From NCBI RefSeq assembly GCF_018885265.1, contig NZ_CP076538.1:1214001-1278000 (forward strand): a stretch of 64,000 bases of DNA. Direction: 5' to 3'. The position numbers were made by a program, and so were the translations under genes. Below the pieces are notes generated by a model. That model was not told the origin of the DNA. It did no database searches and worked only from the letters and a program-made list of their open reading frames with translations. Below, in pieces: positions 54,560-63,939 of the stretch (its first letter is position 1; each line of letters starts with the position of its first letter). The DNA comes from Amycolatopsis aidingensis. GTDB taxonomy: Bacteria; Actinomycetota; Actinomycetes; Mycobacteriales; Pseudonocardiaceae.

Positions 54560-56770
54560 GTGACGGAGGCAGTACGCGCCGGCCCGGCCCAGGCACAGCG
54601 GGTCGACTTCACCGTCGAGGGCATGACGTGCGTGTCCTGCGCGCTACGCGTGCAGAAGACGCTGTCCAAACAGGACGGTGTTGCCGAGGCGCAGGTCAAC
54701 TTCGCCACCGGCACCGCACACGTCGACTACCGGCCGGGCGAAGCCGATGTCGACCGGATGCAGGCGGCGATCGACCATATCGGCTACCACCTCGAACCGG
54801 TGACCCCCAGCCAGCCGTCACCGAGCGAGGACAGCGACCACGAGCGGCGGATGTGGTGGTGGCGCGCGTGGCTGGCTTGGCCGCTGGGCCTGGTGGTGTT
54901 CGCGCTCACCATGTTCCTTGGCGAGGCGCCGTGGGCGCGGTGGACCGCGTTCGCCGCGACCGTGCCGGTGCAGTTCGTCGCCGGGTGGCCGTTTCTCAAG
55001 GCCGCCGCGCAGCGGGCCCGCACGTTCAGCGCAAACATGGACACCCTCATCGCGATGGGCACGCTGACCGCGTTCACCTACTCGACCTACGAACTGTTCG
55101 CCGGTGGGTACCTGTTCTTCGACACCGCCGCGCTGATCATCGCGTTCCTGCTGCTGGGCCGCTACTTCGAAGCCAGGGCGCGGGGCCGGGCGTCGGCGGC
55201 CATCAGCAAGCTGCTGGAAATGGGCGCCAAGGAGGCCCGGCTGCTCGTCGACGGCGACGAGCAGCGCGTGCCCGTCGAACAGGTGCGCGCCGGGGACCTG
55301 GTGCGCGTGCTGCCGGGGGAGAAGATCCCGGTCGACGGCGAGGTGACCGACGGGCGCGCCGCGGTGGACGAGTCGATGCTGACCGGCGAATCGGTACCGG
55401 TCGAGAAGACCTCGGGCGACCACGTGGCCGGGGCGACGATCAACACCGACGGCGTGCTGACCGTGCGGGCCACCGCCGTCGGGGCGAACACCGCACTGGC
55501 CCAGATCGTGCGCCTGGTCGAGGACGCCCAGCGGAACAAGGCCCCGGTGCAGCGGCTGGCCGACCGCATCTCCGCGGTGTTCGTACCGGTCGTGATCGGC
55601 ATCGCGCTCCTGACCTTCGCCGGATGGGCGCTGGTCACCGGTGACCTCACCGGCGGCATGACGGCCGCGGTCGCCGTACTGATCATCGCCTGCCCCTGCG
55701 CGCTCGGCCTGGCCACCCCCACCGCGATCATGGTGGGCACCGGCCGCGGTGCGGACCTGGGCATCCTGGTCAAGGGCGCCGACGTGCTCGAAGGCTCCAA
55801 GAAGATCACCACCGTCGTCTTCGACAAAACCGGCACCCTCACCCACGGCCAGATGCACCTCACCGACCTCATCCCCGCCCAGCGGCAGGACCCGGATCTG
55901 GTGCTCCGCCTGGCCGCCGCGGTCGAGGCCGGCTCCGAACACCCCATCGGCGCCGCGATCGTCGCCGGCGCCCGCGAACGCGGCCTCGATATCCCGGCCG
56001 CCCGCGAGTTCGCCAGCGTCGCCGGCCACGGTGTGCGCGCCGAGATCGACGGGCAGGTCGTGTTCGTCGGCCGCCGCAAACTCCTCGACGAGCACCACCT
56101 GCTACTACCCGACGCCCTCGCGGCACAGGCCACCGAACTGGAGGAGCACGGCCACACCGCGGTCTACGCCGGCTGGGACGGCCAGGTACGCGGCGTGGTC
56201 GGCGTGGCCGACACCGTCAAGGACGACGCCGTCGACGTCATCCGGCAGCTGCACGGCATGGGTCTGGAAGTCGCCATGATCACCGGCGACAACACCCGCA
56301 CCGCGGACGCGATCGCCACACAGGTCGGCATCGACCGGGTGCTCGCCGAGGTCCTGCCCGAAGACAAGGTCACCGAGGTCCGGCGGCTGCAGGACGAGGG
56401 GCAGGTGGTTGCCATGGTGGGCGACGGCGTCAACGACGCCCCCGCCCTGGTACAGGCCGACCTGGGCATCGCCATCGGCACCGGTACCGACGTCGCCATC
56501 GAGTCCAGCGACATCACCCTGATGTCCGATCGGCTCGACGGCGTCGTGCACGCCATCCACCTCTCCCGCCGCACCCTGCGCACCATCTACCAGAACCTCG
56601 GCTGGGCCTTCGGCTACAACACCGCCGCGATTCCCCTCGCCGCACTCGGTCTGCTCAACCCCATCATCGCCGGAGCCGCCATGGGCTTCTCCTCGGTCAG
56701 CGTCGTCACCAACTCGCTGCGGCTACGCCGATTCGGCCGACACGAGCCGACTGAAACAGCCGGATCATGA
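54560..56770 (+). CDS. copA: Copper-exporting P1B-type ATPase
   Basis: 736 residues. One N-terminal metal-binding domain with MTCVSC (Cys24, Cys27), eight membrane helices with the transport motif CPC (378-380), phosphorylation site DKTGTLT (Asp422), the SEHPIG loop and [12 protein letters not shown]. The YN and MxxSS motifs in the last helices ([18 protein letters not shown]) mark Cu(I) specificity. GAGGAGG supports the GTG start. It is the likely target of CsoR. Confidence 0.95.
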   Translation: MTEAVRAGPAQAQRVDFTVEGMTCVSCALRVQKTLSKQDGVAEAQVNFATGTAHVDYRPGEADVDRMQAAIDHIGYHLEPVTPSQPSPSEDSDHERRMWWWRAWLAWPLGLVVFALTMFLGEAPWARWTAFAATVPVQFVAGWPFLKAAAQRARTFSANMDTLIAMGTLTAFTYSTYELFAGGYLFFDTAALIIAFLLLGRYFEARARGRASAAISKLLEMGAKEARLLVDGDEQRVPVEQVRAGDLVRVLPGEKIPVDGEVTDGRAAVDESMLTGESVPVEKTSGDHVAGATINTDGVLTVRATAVGANTALAQIVRLVEDAQRNKAPVQRLADRISAVFVPVVIGIALLTFAGWALVTGDLTGGMTAAVAVLIIACPCALGLATPTAIMVGTGRGADLGILVKGADVLEGSKKITTVVFDKTGTLTHGQMHLTDLIPAQRQDPDLVLRLAAAVEAGSEHPIGAAIVAGARERGLDIPAAREFASVAGHGVRAEIDGQVVFVGRRKLLDEHHLLLPDALAAQATELEEHGHTAVYAGWDGQVRGVVGVADTVKDDAVDVIRQLHGMGLEVAMITGDNTRTADAIATQVGIDRVLAEVLPEDKVTEVRRLQDEGQVVAMVGDGVNDAPALVQADLGIAIGTGTDVAIESSDITLMSDRLDGVVHAIHLSRRTLRTIYQNLGWAFGYNTAAIPLAALGLLNPIIAGAAMGFSSVSVVTNSLRLRRFGRHEPTETAGS

Positions 56771-57153
56771 TCGACCGACGGATCGGGTGGTCACCGCCCC
56801 TGCCGCGACGATCACTCGGATGAGCCAGCGCGGCGAGGCCAGGACTCGGCCGGTGTTGACGAGCCAGCTCTGATCATCGCGACAGGCTGTTCAGTACGCG
56901 CAGCCCCGATCAGGAGCAGGGGCCCACGGCGTCGAACGCCTGGCCTGCGACCAGCGGTCGGCCACGTTCAGGTGCCGAGTACCGAGCAGCAGCCCGAGGA
57001 TCGAGAGATCGACCGCAGGGGCGACGAGCGGCGCGACCCAGATCGGGACTCCAGCCGAAGGGATGTCGGGCTCGGTGCGCGAGGTGCTCACCGCCTCCGA
57101 AGGCCACGAGCCACGCGTCTTTCTCGAGCGGCTGAGCGCGTGAAGGCTGCCGG
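56771..57153 (-). pseudogene. Intergenic stretch with a DUF2637-like C-terminal fragment
   Basis: No intact gene. On the reverse strand about 56950-57060 reads SAGVPIWVAPLVAPAVDL then SILGLLLGTRHLNVADRW, the membrane-segment pattern that normally follows VPxWVA in DUF2637-like proteins of integrative elements. Upstream of it the reading is unrelated. The matching N-terminal half lies near 33.5 kb. The rest of this stretch shows nothing I can support. Confidence 0.4.
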
Positions 57154-57636
57154 TCACCGTCGCATCCTTGGATCGTATGAGGGGTCGGCGTACATGGGTG
57201 GGCAACCACGAGTGGTGGCTTCGGGGCGCAGTTCGTAGTGCCAGGGCTCGTTGCGGTAGATCTGGCACAGCCCATACCTGGCGCCGTGTTTCGACAGCCA
57301 CGCCCTGGCGTCGAAGCCGACGTCGATCGCGTTCCCGGCCACGTGCGGCGACGTGGCGGGCGTGGCGACCCACCTGGCAGCCTCCTCTTCGGACCCGTAC
57401 TTGGCGATCGCCTCGCGAAGGAGCCGGTTCTGGTACTCCGGGGAGCGCCAGCCACTGTTCACGTAGAACTTGATGCCGTCGTCGGCGGCAGCCGTCGCCG
57501 CTTCGCGCAGGGCCCGGAGCAGGCCGGGGTCGAGGTTGGCCACGCCGGGGTACTCGTCGAACACTGTCACGCCCTTGGGGAGGGCACCGTCTTCCGCGGT
57601 GGGCGTACCACTGTGGTCGAATGCTGTGCGACTCAT
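57154..57636 (-). CDS. vanY: D-Ala-D-Ala carboxypeptidase, VanY family
   Basis: 160 residues with the zinc signature SPHVAGNAID (His98, Asp105), SGWRSPEYQNRLL and PWHYE (His133), matching the VanY/LAS peptidase family. It would remove the terminal D-Ala from precursors ending in D-Ala-D-Ala. No signal peptide or membrane anchor is visible, unlike typical VanY, so it may work in the cytoplasm. Its promoter block is almost the same as that of vanH. Confidence 0.85.
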   Translation of the reverse strand: MSRTAFDHSGTPTAEDGALPKGVTVFDEYPGVANLDPGLLRALREAATAAADDGIKFYVNSGWRSPEYQNRLLREAIAKYGSEEEAARWVATPATSPHVAGNAIDVGFDARAWLSKHGARYGLCQIYRNEPWHYELRPEATTRGCPPMYADPSYDPRMRR

Positions 57637-57640
57637 GCTT

Positions 57641-57700
57641 CCAGTCAAGGAAGCGTGGTGTTGCCAGCGCGTATGCGGTTTTCGATATGCCGACGATAGG
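57641..57700 (-). promoter_or_regulatory. VanR-type promoter of vanY
   Basis: About 52 of 58 bases equal the block before vanH (63777-63834). It contains CGATATG at 57683 and CGATAGG at 57694, an 11-bp-period direct repeat expected for a response regulator dimer. It also lies directly upstream of vanR, which may be autoregulated. Confidence 0.7.
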
Positions 57701-57723
57701 AACCGGCTCGTAGCATCGTGAGC

Positions 57724-58410
57724 ATGCGTGTGCTGATCGTCGAGGACGAGCCCTACATGGCGGAGGCCATCCGCGATGGGCTGCGCCTGGAAGCGATCGC
57801 GGCCGACATCGCCGGTGACGGTGACACCGCCCTGGAGCTGTTGAGCGTCAACAGCTACGACATCGCCGTCCTCGACCGGGACATTCCCGGGCCTTCCGGG
57901 GACGAGGTCGCCGAGCGCATCGTCGCTTCCGGTAGCGGCATGCCGATCCTGATGCTCACCGCTGCCGACCGGCTCGACGACAAGGCCTCCGGGTTCGAGC
58001 TCGGCGCCGACGACTACCTCACCAAGCCGTTCGAACTGCGCGAGCTCGTGCTCAGGCTCAGAGCCCTCGACCGCAGGCGCGCCCACAACAGACCGCCCGT
58101 GCGGGAGATCGCAGGCCTGCGGCTGGACCCGTTCCGTCGCGAGGTCTACCGGGACGGCCGGTACGTCGCGCTGACCAGGAAGCAGTTCGCCGTGCTCGAA
58201 GTCCTCGTCGCTGCCGAAGGCGGTGTCATCAGCGCCGAAGAGCTGCTGGAACGGGCGTGGGACGAGAACGCCGATCCGTTCACCAACGCCGTGCGTATCA
58301 CGGTCTCAGCCCTGCGCAAGCGGCTCGGCGAACCCTGGCTGATCGCCACGGTGCCCGGCGTCGGCTACCGCATCGACACTGGAGCAGGCGAGAGAGGCAA
58401 GCGTGGGTAG
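57724..58410 (+). CDS. vanR: Response regulator VanR (OmpR family)
   Basis: 228 residues. Receiver domain with VEDE at 6-9 and phospho-acceptor Asp51 in IAVLDRDIPG; C-terminal winged helix with LTRKQFAVLEVLVAAEGGVISAEELLERAWDENADPFTNAVRITVSALRKRLG. A GTG at 57718 would add two residues; the ATG gives the usual MRVLIVEDE. It overlaps vanS by 8 bases and should activate the vanY and vanH promoters. Confidence 0.92.
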   Translation: MRVLIVEDEPYMAEAIRDGLRLEAIAADIAGDGDTALELLSVNSYDIAVLDRDIPGPSGDEVAERIVASGSGMPILMLTAADRLDDKASGFELGADDYLTKPFELRELVLRLRALDRRRAHNRPPVREIAGLRLDPFRREVYRDGRYVALTRKQFAVLEVLVAAEGGVISAEELLERAWDENADPFTNAVRITVSALRKRLGEPWLIATVPGVGYRIDTGAGERGKRG

Positions 58411-59521
58411 GGAGCCCGGGTTGAGCGTTCGCCTCAAACTGACCTTGAGCTACGCCGGATTCCTCATGGTTGCCAGTGCCTTGCTGCTCGCGGTCGTGTG
58501 GGTGTTCCTGCTGCGCTACGTCCCCGAGGTGATCTATTTGCCGCCGGAGACGGGGCCTCCTGGCGGGGTCGGCGGGCCGGTCGTGCCGAACCAGTCCGAC
58601 CTCACGCGCGCCTTCGTCCCGAAGGCAGCCATGGCGCTGGGGTTCCTGCTGATATTCGGGCTCCTGGGCGGATGGGTCCTCGCCGGGCACATGCTCGCAC
58701 CCCTCGCTCGCATCACCCATGCCACACGCCTGGCCGCGAACGGGTCGCTCTCCCACCGGATCCACCTGGAAGGCCGCCAAGACGAGTTCGGCGAACTCGC
58801 CAACGCCTTCGACACCATGCTCGCACGGCTCGAAGCGCAGGTCACCGAACAGCAGAGATTCGCGGCCAACGCCTCCCACGAACTGCGTACCCCACTGGCG
58901 ATCTCGCAGACACTTCTCGACGTGGCCCGCAACGATCCGGACCGGAACACCGACGAACTCGTCGAACGCCTCCGCCTCGTCAACGCCAGGGCGATCGACC
59001 TTACCGAAGCATTGCTCCTGCTCAGCCGCGCCAACCGGCGATCCTTCACTCGCGAGCACGTCGACCTGTCCCTCATCGCGGAAGAAGCCGCTGAAACGCT
59101 CCTCCCCCTGGCGGAAAAGCGTGGCGTCACCATCGAGACCTCCGGGGACATCACCCCTACCACCGGCTCACGTGCGCTGCTGCGGCAGTTGACCACGAAC
59201 CTCGTGCACAACGCGATCGTCCACAATCTGCCCGAACAGGGCACCGTGTGGGTCACGACCAGTGTCTATCCAGGGACCGTGGTACTCGCTGTGGAGAACA
59301 CCGGGGAGATGCTCACGCAGGAGCTGGTTTCCACGCTTGCCGAGCCGTTCCGCCGCGGCACCGAACGCATACGCACCGACCACGACGGTGTCGGCCTCGG
59401 CCTGGCCATGGTCAAGAGCATCACCCAGGCACACGACGGAACACTCACCCTCGCGCCCCGGGCCGCCGGGGGGCTCAGCGTCCGGGTGCAACTACCCGCC
59501 GCGCGACCGCAGGCCGGCTGA
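58403..59521 (+). CDS. vanS: Sensor histidine kinase VanS
   Basis: 372 residues: two membrane helices (about 14-38 and 75-97) enclosing a short 35-residue outer loop, HAMP, H-box NASHELRTPLA with His159, and an ATPase domain (NLVHNAIVHN, GVGLGLAMVKSI). The short outer loop is like that of actinomycete VanS, which sense glycopeptides. GTG start overlapping vanR. Its last 30 bases overlap the convergent murG paralogue. Confidence 0.92.
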   Translation: MGREPGLSVRLKLTLSYAGFLMVASALLLAVVWVFLLRYVPEVIYLPPETGPPGGVGGPVVPNQSDLTRAFVPKAAMALGFLLIFGLLGGWVLAGHMLAPLARITHATRLAANGSLSHRIHLEGRQDEFGELANAFDTMLARLEAQVTEQQRFAANASHELRTPLAISQTLLDVARNDPDRNTDELVERLRLVNARAIDLTEALLLLSRANRRSFTREHVDLSLIAEEAAETLLPLAEKRGVTIETSGDITPTTGSRALLRQLTTNLVHNAIVHNLPEQGTVWVTTSVYPGTVVLAVENTGEMLTQELVSTLAEPFRRGTERIRTDHDGVGLGLAMVKSITQAHDGTLTLAPRAAGGLSVRVQLPAARPQAG

Positions 59522-60607
59522 TCGTCGTTCGGCGATCGCGGCGACCACGTGTCTGGCCAGGACGACGTCCGCGTCAGGTGCGCCTGCCGCCGACGCACGG
59601 GCCGACATCGCCGCGATTCGTCCGGGATCGGTGAGCACCGGGATCAGAGTGGTCTCGATCCAGGCCGGGGCGAGGTCGGTGTCATCCACAAGCAGGGCCC
59701 CGTCGGCCGCGACGACCGGCTCGGCGTTCGACCGTTGCTCACCGCCGCGCAGCGGCAGCGGGACGTACCCGGCAGGCAGGCCGACCGCGGCCAGTTCGGC
59801 GCAGGTCATCGCCCCCGAGCGGCAGATCACGAAGTCGGCCGCGGCGTAGGCGTACCGCATCTCGTCCACGTAGGGGACGACGACGTAGGGCGGGTCGCCA
59901 TCTGACACCTCGACCACGTGCCGGGGCCCGGTGATGTGCAGTACCTGCACCCCGGCTGCCCGTAACGCCGGGGCCGCGCCGGACACCGCGGCGTTGATCG
60001 TCCGGGCGCCCTGCGAACCGCCGGTGACCAGGAGCACCGGCCCATCGGGTCGCAGGCCGAACCGCTGCCGGGCGGCGTCGCGCAGCGCGGGCCGGTCGAG
60101 CCCGGTGATCGCAGGACGCAGCGGGATGCCGATGGCGGTGGCGTGGGCCAGCCGGACACCCGGCGCGGCGGTGAACACGTGCGTCGTCAGCCGGGCCGCC
60201 AGCCGGTTGGCCACTCCGGGCCGGACGTTCGCCTCGTGGACGACGATCGGCAGGCCCCGCCTGTACGCGGCGAGGTAGGCCGGTGCGGCCACGTAGCCGC
60301 CGAAGCCCACCACGATCTCGGCCCGCACGCGGTCGAGCACCGCCCCGGCCGCCCGTACCGAGTCGCGCAGCCTGCCCGGTGCTCGCAGCAGGGCCCGGTT
60401 CAGTTCGCGCGGCAGCGGCACCGGCGGGATGAGTTCGAGCGGGTGGCCGCGGGCCGGGATGAGCGTGGTGTCCAGGCCGCGGACCGTGCCGAGGGCGGTG
60501 ATCTCGGCCGCGGGCTCCAGTCGGCGCAACGCGTCGGCGAAGTTCATCGCCGGCTCGATGTGCCCGGCCGAATGGCCGCCTGCGACCACGACGCGCGGGG
60601 CCCTCAC
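59492..60607 (-). CDS. MurG paralogue in the van operon
   Basis: 371 residues of the MurG glycosyltransferase family: GGHSAGHIEPA in place of the usual GGTGGHxxPA, FGGYVAAPAYLAAYRRGLPIVVHEANVRPGVANRL, TGGSQGARTIN, and CRSGAMTCAELAAVGLPAGYVPLP. MurG adds GlcNAc to lipid I. As the last gene after vanHAX it may be tuned to lipid I ending in D-Lac; this is inference. It overlaps the GNAT gene by 4 bases. Confidence 0.85.
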   Translation of the reverse strand: MRAPRVVVAGGHSAGHIEPAMNFADALRRLEPAAEITALGTVRGLDTTLIPARGHPLELIPPVPLPRELNRALLRAPGRLRDSVRAAGAVLDRVRAEIVVGFGGYVAAPAYLAAYRRGLPIVVHEANVRPGVANRLAARLTTHVFTAAPGVRLAHATAIGIPLRPAITGLDRPALRDAARQRFGLRPDGPVLLVTGGSQGARTINAAVSGAAPALRAAGVQVLHITGPRHVVEVSDGDPPYVVVPYVDEMRYAYAAADFVICRSGAMTCAELAAVGLPAGYVPLPLRGGEQRSNAEPVVAADGALLVDDTDLAPAWIETTLIPVLTDPGRIAAMSARASAAGAPDADVVLARHVVAAIAERRSAGLRSRGG

Positions 60608-61074
60608 GTCTGCGTCTGCCGGGATGGCAGGCCGACGGCATCGAGATCGCGGAGGAACCGCGATGACCTTCCTGCCTGGTCGAGGTAACCGCGGCGCCGG
60701 TAGAACTCGTGTGCGTCATGGCGGCGGTCCGCGCTGGTCACCTCCATACGCACGCATCCACGACTTGCCGCGAACGATTCCGCCGCTACCACGAGCTGCC
60801 CGCCGACGCCCTGGCCGCGTGCCTTACCGGAGACGACCAGAGCCACGATCCGGCCCCAGGAGCCCGCGCGTTCGAAGAACGGGCAGACGTGGACCGCGAC
60901 AAGGCCGAGCAGGTCGCCGTCGGTATCGGCCACATAGGCCGCTCCGGAGGGATCGTCATCCCACGTCTGGATGCGGGCCGCCGTTGCCGCTGTGCCGTCC
61001 TGGGGATAGTCCAGCTGGTGCAGCAGTTCGTTGACAGCCGCGGCGTCCGTGACGTGCGCCAGTCTTATCCGCAT
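60604..61074 (-). CDS. GNAT-family acetyltransferase in the van operon
   Basis: 156 residues with the GNAT fold: LAHVTDAAAVNELLHQLDYPQ, the acetyl-CoA loop GKARGQGVGGQLV and a final HEFYRRRGYLDQAGRSSRFLRDL. The substrate is unknown. It lies 17 bases after vanX and overlaps the murG paralogue by 4, so it is transcribed with the resistance genes; base composition is as GC-rich as the core genome, unlike vanHAX. Confidence 0.85.
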   Translation of the reverse strand: MRIRLAHVTDAAAVNELLHQLDYPQDGTAATAARIQTWDDDPSGAAYVADTDGDLLGLVAVHVCPFFERAGSWGRIVALVVSGKARGQGVGGQLVVAAESFAASRGCVRMEVTSADRRHDAHEFYRRRGYLDQAGRSSRFLRDLDAVGLPSRQTQT

Positions 61075-61091
61075 GCCGCCTCTGTCAGCCT

Positions 61092-61700
61092 CTATGCGAT
61101 GGGAAAATCAAAATAGGTGTCCGGGTAGGGTTCGTCTTTCAGCGTGTAGTGCCACCACTCGCAGTCGTATCGGCTGAAGCCACAGTTCTCCATGATGGAA
61201 CAAAGTTGTTGGCGGTTCCTCGCTTCGGCTGGCGTGACCTCTCTGGCTCCGTGATGTGAGATTGCATCCATCAGGTCATGGTCACCGCCCATGGCTACCA
61301 GTTCACCGGTCGCCAGGTGGTAAAGCGTCAAGTCAACGGTGCTGCCCCGGCTGTGGCCCGACTTGGCAGCCACGTAACCCTGTTCGAACATCTCGGCTCG
61401 GTCGATATTCGGATAGTGTCGCAGCTTCGTCCGGCCATCCTCCGGTTGTTTCGCCCAGCGCAGGAAGCAGTCCACGGCGCGTTGCGGACGATAGCCATCC
61501 CAGAGCAGCAGACCAAAGCCAAGGGCTGCGGCCTCCTTTCGCGCCAGGTCCAGGGCCGCACACAAGGCCGTCGTACCGGCAATTCGATTTACCAAGTATC
61601 CGTCCACAGGCTTGCCGGTGAAGTTGTCCCAGGTGGCGTACTTGGCGTCCCAGCGTATGCCGGGCACAAGCTCGTCGGCAAAGGCGAAGCCATGTTTCAT
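61092..61700 (-). CDS. vanX: D-Ala-D-Ala dipeptidase VanX
   Basis: 202 residues, the exact usual length. Zinc ligands His116, Asp123 and His184, catalytic Glu181 and Arg71 all occur at the same numbers as in enterococcal VanX (SGHSRGSTVDLTL; EWWHYT; GYRPQRAVDCF). It removes D-Ala-D-Ala so that only D-Ala-D-Lac is used in the wall. The ATG overlaps vanA by 4 bases. Confidence 0.97.
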   Translation of the reverse strand: MKHGFAFADELVPGIRWDAKYATWDNFTGKPVDGYLVNRIAGTTALCAALDLARKEAAALGFGLLLWDGYRPQRAVDCFLRWAKQPEDGRTKLRHYPNIDRAEMFEQGYVAAKSGHSRGSTVDLTLYHLATGELVAMGGDHDLMDAISHHGAREVTPAEARNRQQLCSIMENCGFSRYDCEWWHYTLKDEPYPDTYFDFPIA

Positions 61701-62731
61701 CGGGTTGTTCCTGTCAGCAGTGCCAGCGACACCATCCGGTCGATCACCTCGGCGAGTGGTAACCCTGCGGCTGCCATCATCCTCGGGTAGCGGCTGTACG
61801 AGGTCATGCCGGGAAAGGTGTTGACCTCGTTGAGGACGGCTGTTCCGTCCTCCTTGAGGAACATGTCCACCCGTGACAGCCCCCGGCAACCCAGGGCGCG
61901 GTATACGGCTTTTGCTGTTTCCTGAACGAGTTTGCGCGACTCTTCCGCGATGTCGGCAGGGACGATGAATGTCGCGTTCTCGGAACCGGTTTCGGGTTCG
62001 CTCTCCTGATGGATCCTGAAAAATCCATGGGACAGCGCAACGCGGTCTACCTCGCCTGCGATCAAACCCAGGTCGTTACCCAGGATGGCGCACCCGATCT
62101 CGCTGCCGACGACGGCCTCTTCGATCAACACCTTCGAGTCATACCGTCTCGCCGTTTGTACCGCACTCGGCAGTTCTTCTTTCCGGGACACCTTGCTGAC
62201 GCCGAAAGACGAGCCCGAACGGGCCGGTTTCACGAAGACGGGATAGGTAATCTGGTCGGGATCGATGTACCCGTCTGCCGGGACCGTCCAGAAGTCCGGT
62301 GTCTCGATTCCCGCGTTTCTGGCGACGAGGTAGGTAAGGGACTTGTCCATACTCAGCGCAGAGCTTTGGACGTCGCAGCCTACGTAAGGGATGCCGGAGA
62401 GTTCCAGCAAACCCTGTATCGCACCGTCCTCGCCGAGTCTGCCGTGCAGGACGGGCAGCACCAGGTCCAGGCTGATCGTCTCGTATCGTCCCTGGTCCAG
62501 GACAAACAGGCCGCGTGCGCCGCTGTCCGGTGACAGCACGGCCGGACGGCAGTTGCCGTTTTCCCAACCTACGTCAGGGCCGTCACAGAGCTTCCAGGCG
62601 CCGCTCTGGGTGATCCCGATGTAGAACGGTTCGTACTTTTCGGTATCGAGGTGTTTCGCGACCTCTTGTGCAGATTTGACGGAGATGGGGTGCTCTTCGG
62701 AGCAGCCCCCGAATATAATTCCGATCTTCAT
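61697..62731 (-). CDS. vanA: D-alanine--D-lactate ligase VanA
   Basis: 344 residues with MKIGIIFGGCSEEHPIS, HGRLGEDGAIQGLLELSGIPYVGCD and FVKPARSGSSFGVSKV. The omega loop reads FRIHQESEPETGSEN; His241 corresponds to the His that gives D-Lac specificity, while D-Ala-D-Ala ligases have Tyr-Lys here. It is cytoplasmic and ATP-dependent. The start at 62731 gives the family N-terminus and overlaps vanH by 4 bases. Confidence 0.97.
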   Translation of the reverse strand: MKIGIIFGGCSEEHPISVKSAQEVAKHLDTEKYEPFYIGITQSGAWKLCDGPDVGWENGNCRPAVLSPDSGARGLFVLDQGRYETISLDLVLPVLHGRLGEDGAIQGLLELSGIPYVGCDVQSSALSMDKSLTYLVARNAGIETPDFWTVPADGYIDPDQITYPVFVKPARSGSSFGVSKVSRKEELPSAVQTARRYDSKVLIEEAVVGSEIGCAILGNDLGLIAGEVDRVALSHGFFRIHQESEPETGSENATFIVPADIAEESRKLVQETAKAVYRALGCRGLSRVDMFLKEDGTAVLNEVNTFPGMTSYSRYPRMMAAAGLPLAEVIDRMVSLALLTGTTR

Positions 62732-63771
62732 ATCCAGTGCTGCTTCCTGCCCGCGTGCTTCAGGCAATTTATGATGGAGTTCTCGACGGTGTCGCTCAGG
62801 GCGTGGTCCGTGTAGTAGGCGGTGTGCGGGCTGATCAGCACGTTCGGCAGTTCTTGTAGTCGCGGTAACAGTGTGCTTTCAATGGGCCTGTTGCTGCGGT
62901 CGGTGTAGAATATTCCTTCTTCTCCTTCGAGGACGTCCAGGGCCGCGCCGCCCAGTTTGCCGTGTTCCAGTGCTCGGAGAAGGGCCTCGGTATCGACAAG
63001 TGCGCCGCGTCCGGTGTTGATGACGAACGCTCCGTGCTTCATCTGCTCGATACGTCGACGATTGAGGAGATGGTGTGTGTCCGCGTCGAGCGGGATGTGG
63101 AGCGTGACGATGTCGCTCTGCTGCAACAGTTCATCGAGAGGAACATAGTCGGCAGAGGTCCTGGGACGGATGTCATAGGCCAGTTTCTGGCAGCCGAAGC
63201 CCCACAGCCGGTCTATGACCGCTGAGCCGATGCGCCCCGTTCCGACTACCCCAATGGTCAGGTCGCGCAGTTCTTTCCCACGCACGTCGTTCAGTCGATA
63301 ATCGTGAGTTTCCGTTCGGCGAATGATGGACTTGGCATTCCGTACCGCCATCAGCATCAGCATCAGCGTGTAGTCGGCAACGCTGTCGGGCGAGTAGGTG
63401 ACGTTCTCTACGAGAATTCCGACGCTCTCCGCGTATTTCACGTCGATATGGTTGCATCCGATGCTTCTCGTGGAGATGTACGTTACCCCGGTCCTGCTGA
63501 GCGCGAGGAGCGTGGAGTTCGTGATCCGAGTCTTATGGCCGACGCTGATGCATCGATTTCCGAGCGCCAGGTGAATATTGGCCTCGGACACCGCTGCCGC
63601 TGTGATGGTCGGCATGACGCCGAAGTGCGGTGCTATCTCGCGGAACAGCGTGGCCTCGTCCGGCCCGCATCCGTAGATTGTAATTCCCTTCTTCAGGGCG
63701 GCCGGGGTGGACGAGGACGTCAGCGATCGGTCGCGGCGGGCCGCTGTTCGTGCCGGTTCGCTGTAGGTCAT
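62728..63771 (-). CDS. vanH: D-lactate dehydrogenase VanH
   Basis: Makes D-lactate from pyruvate for VanA. 347 residues with NAD motif GVVGTGRIG (174-182), the catalytic Arg/Glu/His set in INTGRGALVDTEAL, and ISPHTAYYTDHAL. The first 27 residues (to KKGITIYGCGPDEA) extend beyond the usual VanH start and are basic/Ser-rich; no better internal start is seen. GGGAGG lies right before the ATG. First gene of vanH-vanA-vanX-GNAT-murG. Confidence 0.97.
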   Translation of the reverse strand: MTYSEPARTAARRDRSLTSSSTPAALKKGITIYGCGPDEATLFREIAPHFGVMPTITAAAVSEANIHLALGNRCISVGHKTRITNSTLLALSRTGVTYISTRSIGCNHIDVKYAESVGILVENVTYSPDSVADYTLMLMLMAVRNAKSIIRRTETHDYRLNDVRGKELRDLTIGVVGTGRIGSAVIDRLWGFGCQKLAYDIRPRTSADYVPLDELLQQSDIVTLHIPLDADTHHLLNRRRIEQMKHGAFVINTGRGALVDTEALLRALEHGKLGGAALDVLEGEEGIFYTDRSNRPIESTLLPRLQELPNVLISPHTAYYTDHALSDTVENSIINCLKHAGRKQHWI

Positions 63772-63776
63772 GCCTC

Positions 63777-63836
63777 CCAGTCAAGGCGGCGTGGTGTTGC
63801 CAGCATGTATCTGGTTTTCGATATGCCGACGATATG
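63777..63836 (-). promoter_or_regulatory. VanR-type promoter of the vanHAX operon
   Basis: Block of about 58 bases nearly identical to that upstream of vanY. CGATATG occurs at 63819 and 63830, a perfect direct repeat with 11-bp period, the likely phospho-VanR site. The leader between it and vanH is conserved too. Confidence 0.72.
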
Positions 63837-63939
63837 CTACTGACCGGTAACCAAGCGAGGTCGCTGGAGCATTGCCCCGGACGAGTGTGACGTTCGACAC
63901 TCCGGTCGAAGCGATTCGATACAGGCAGGATGGCGCATC

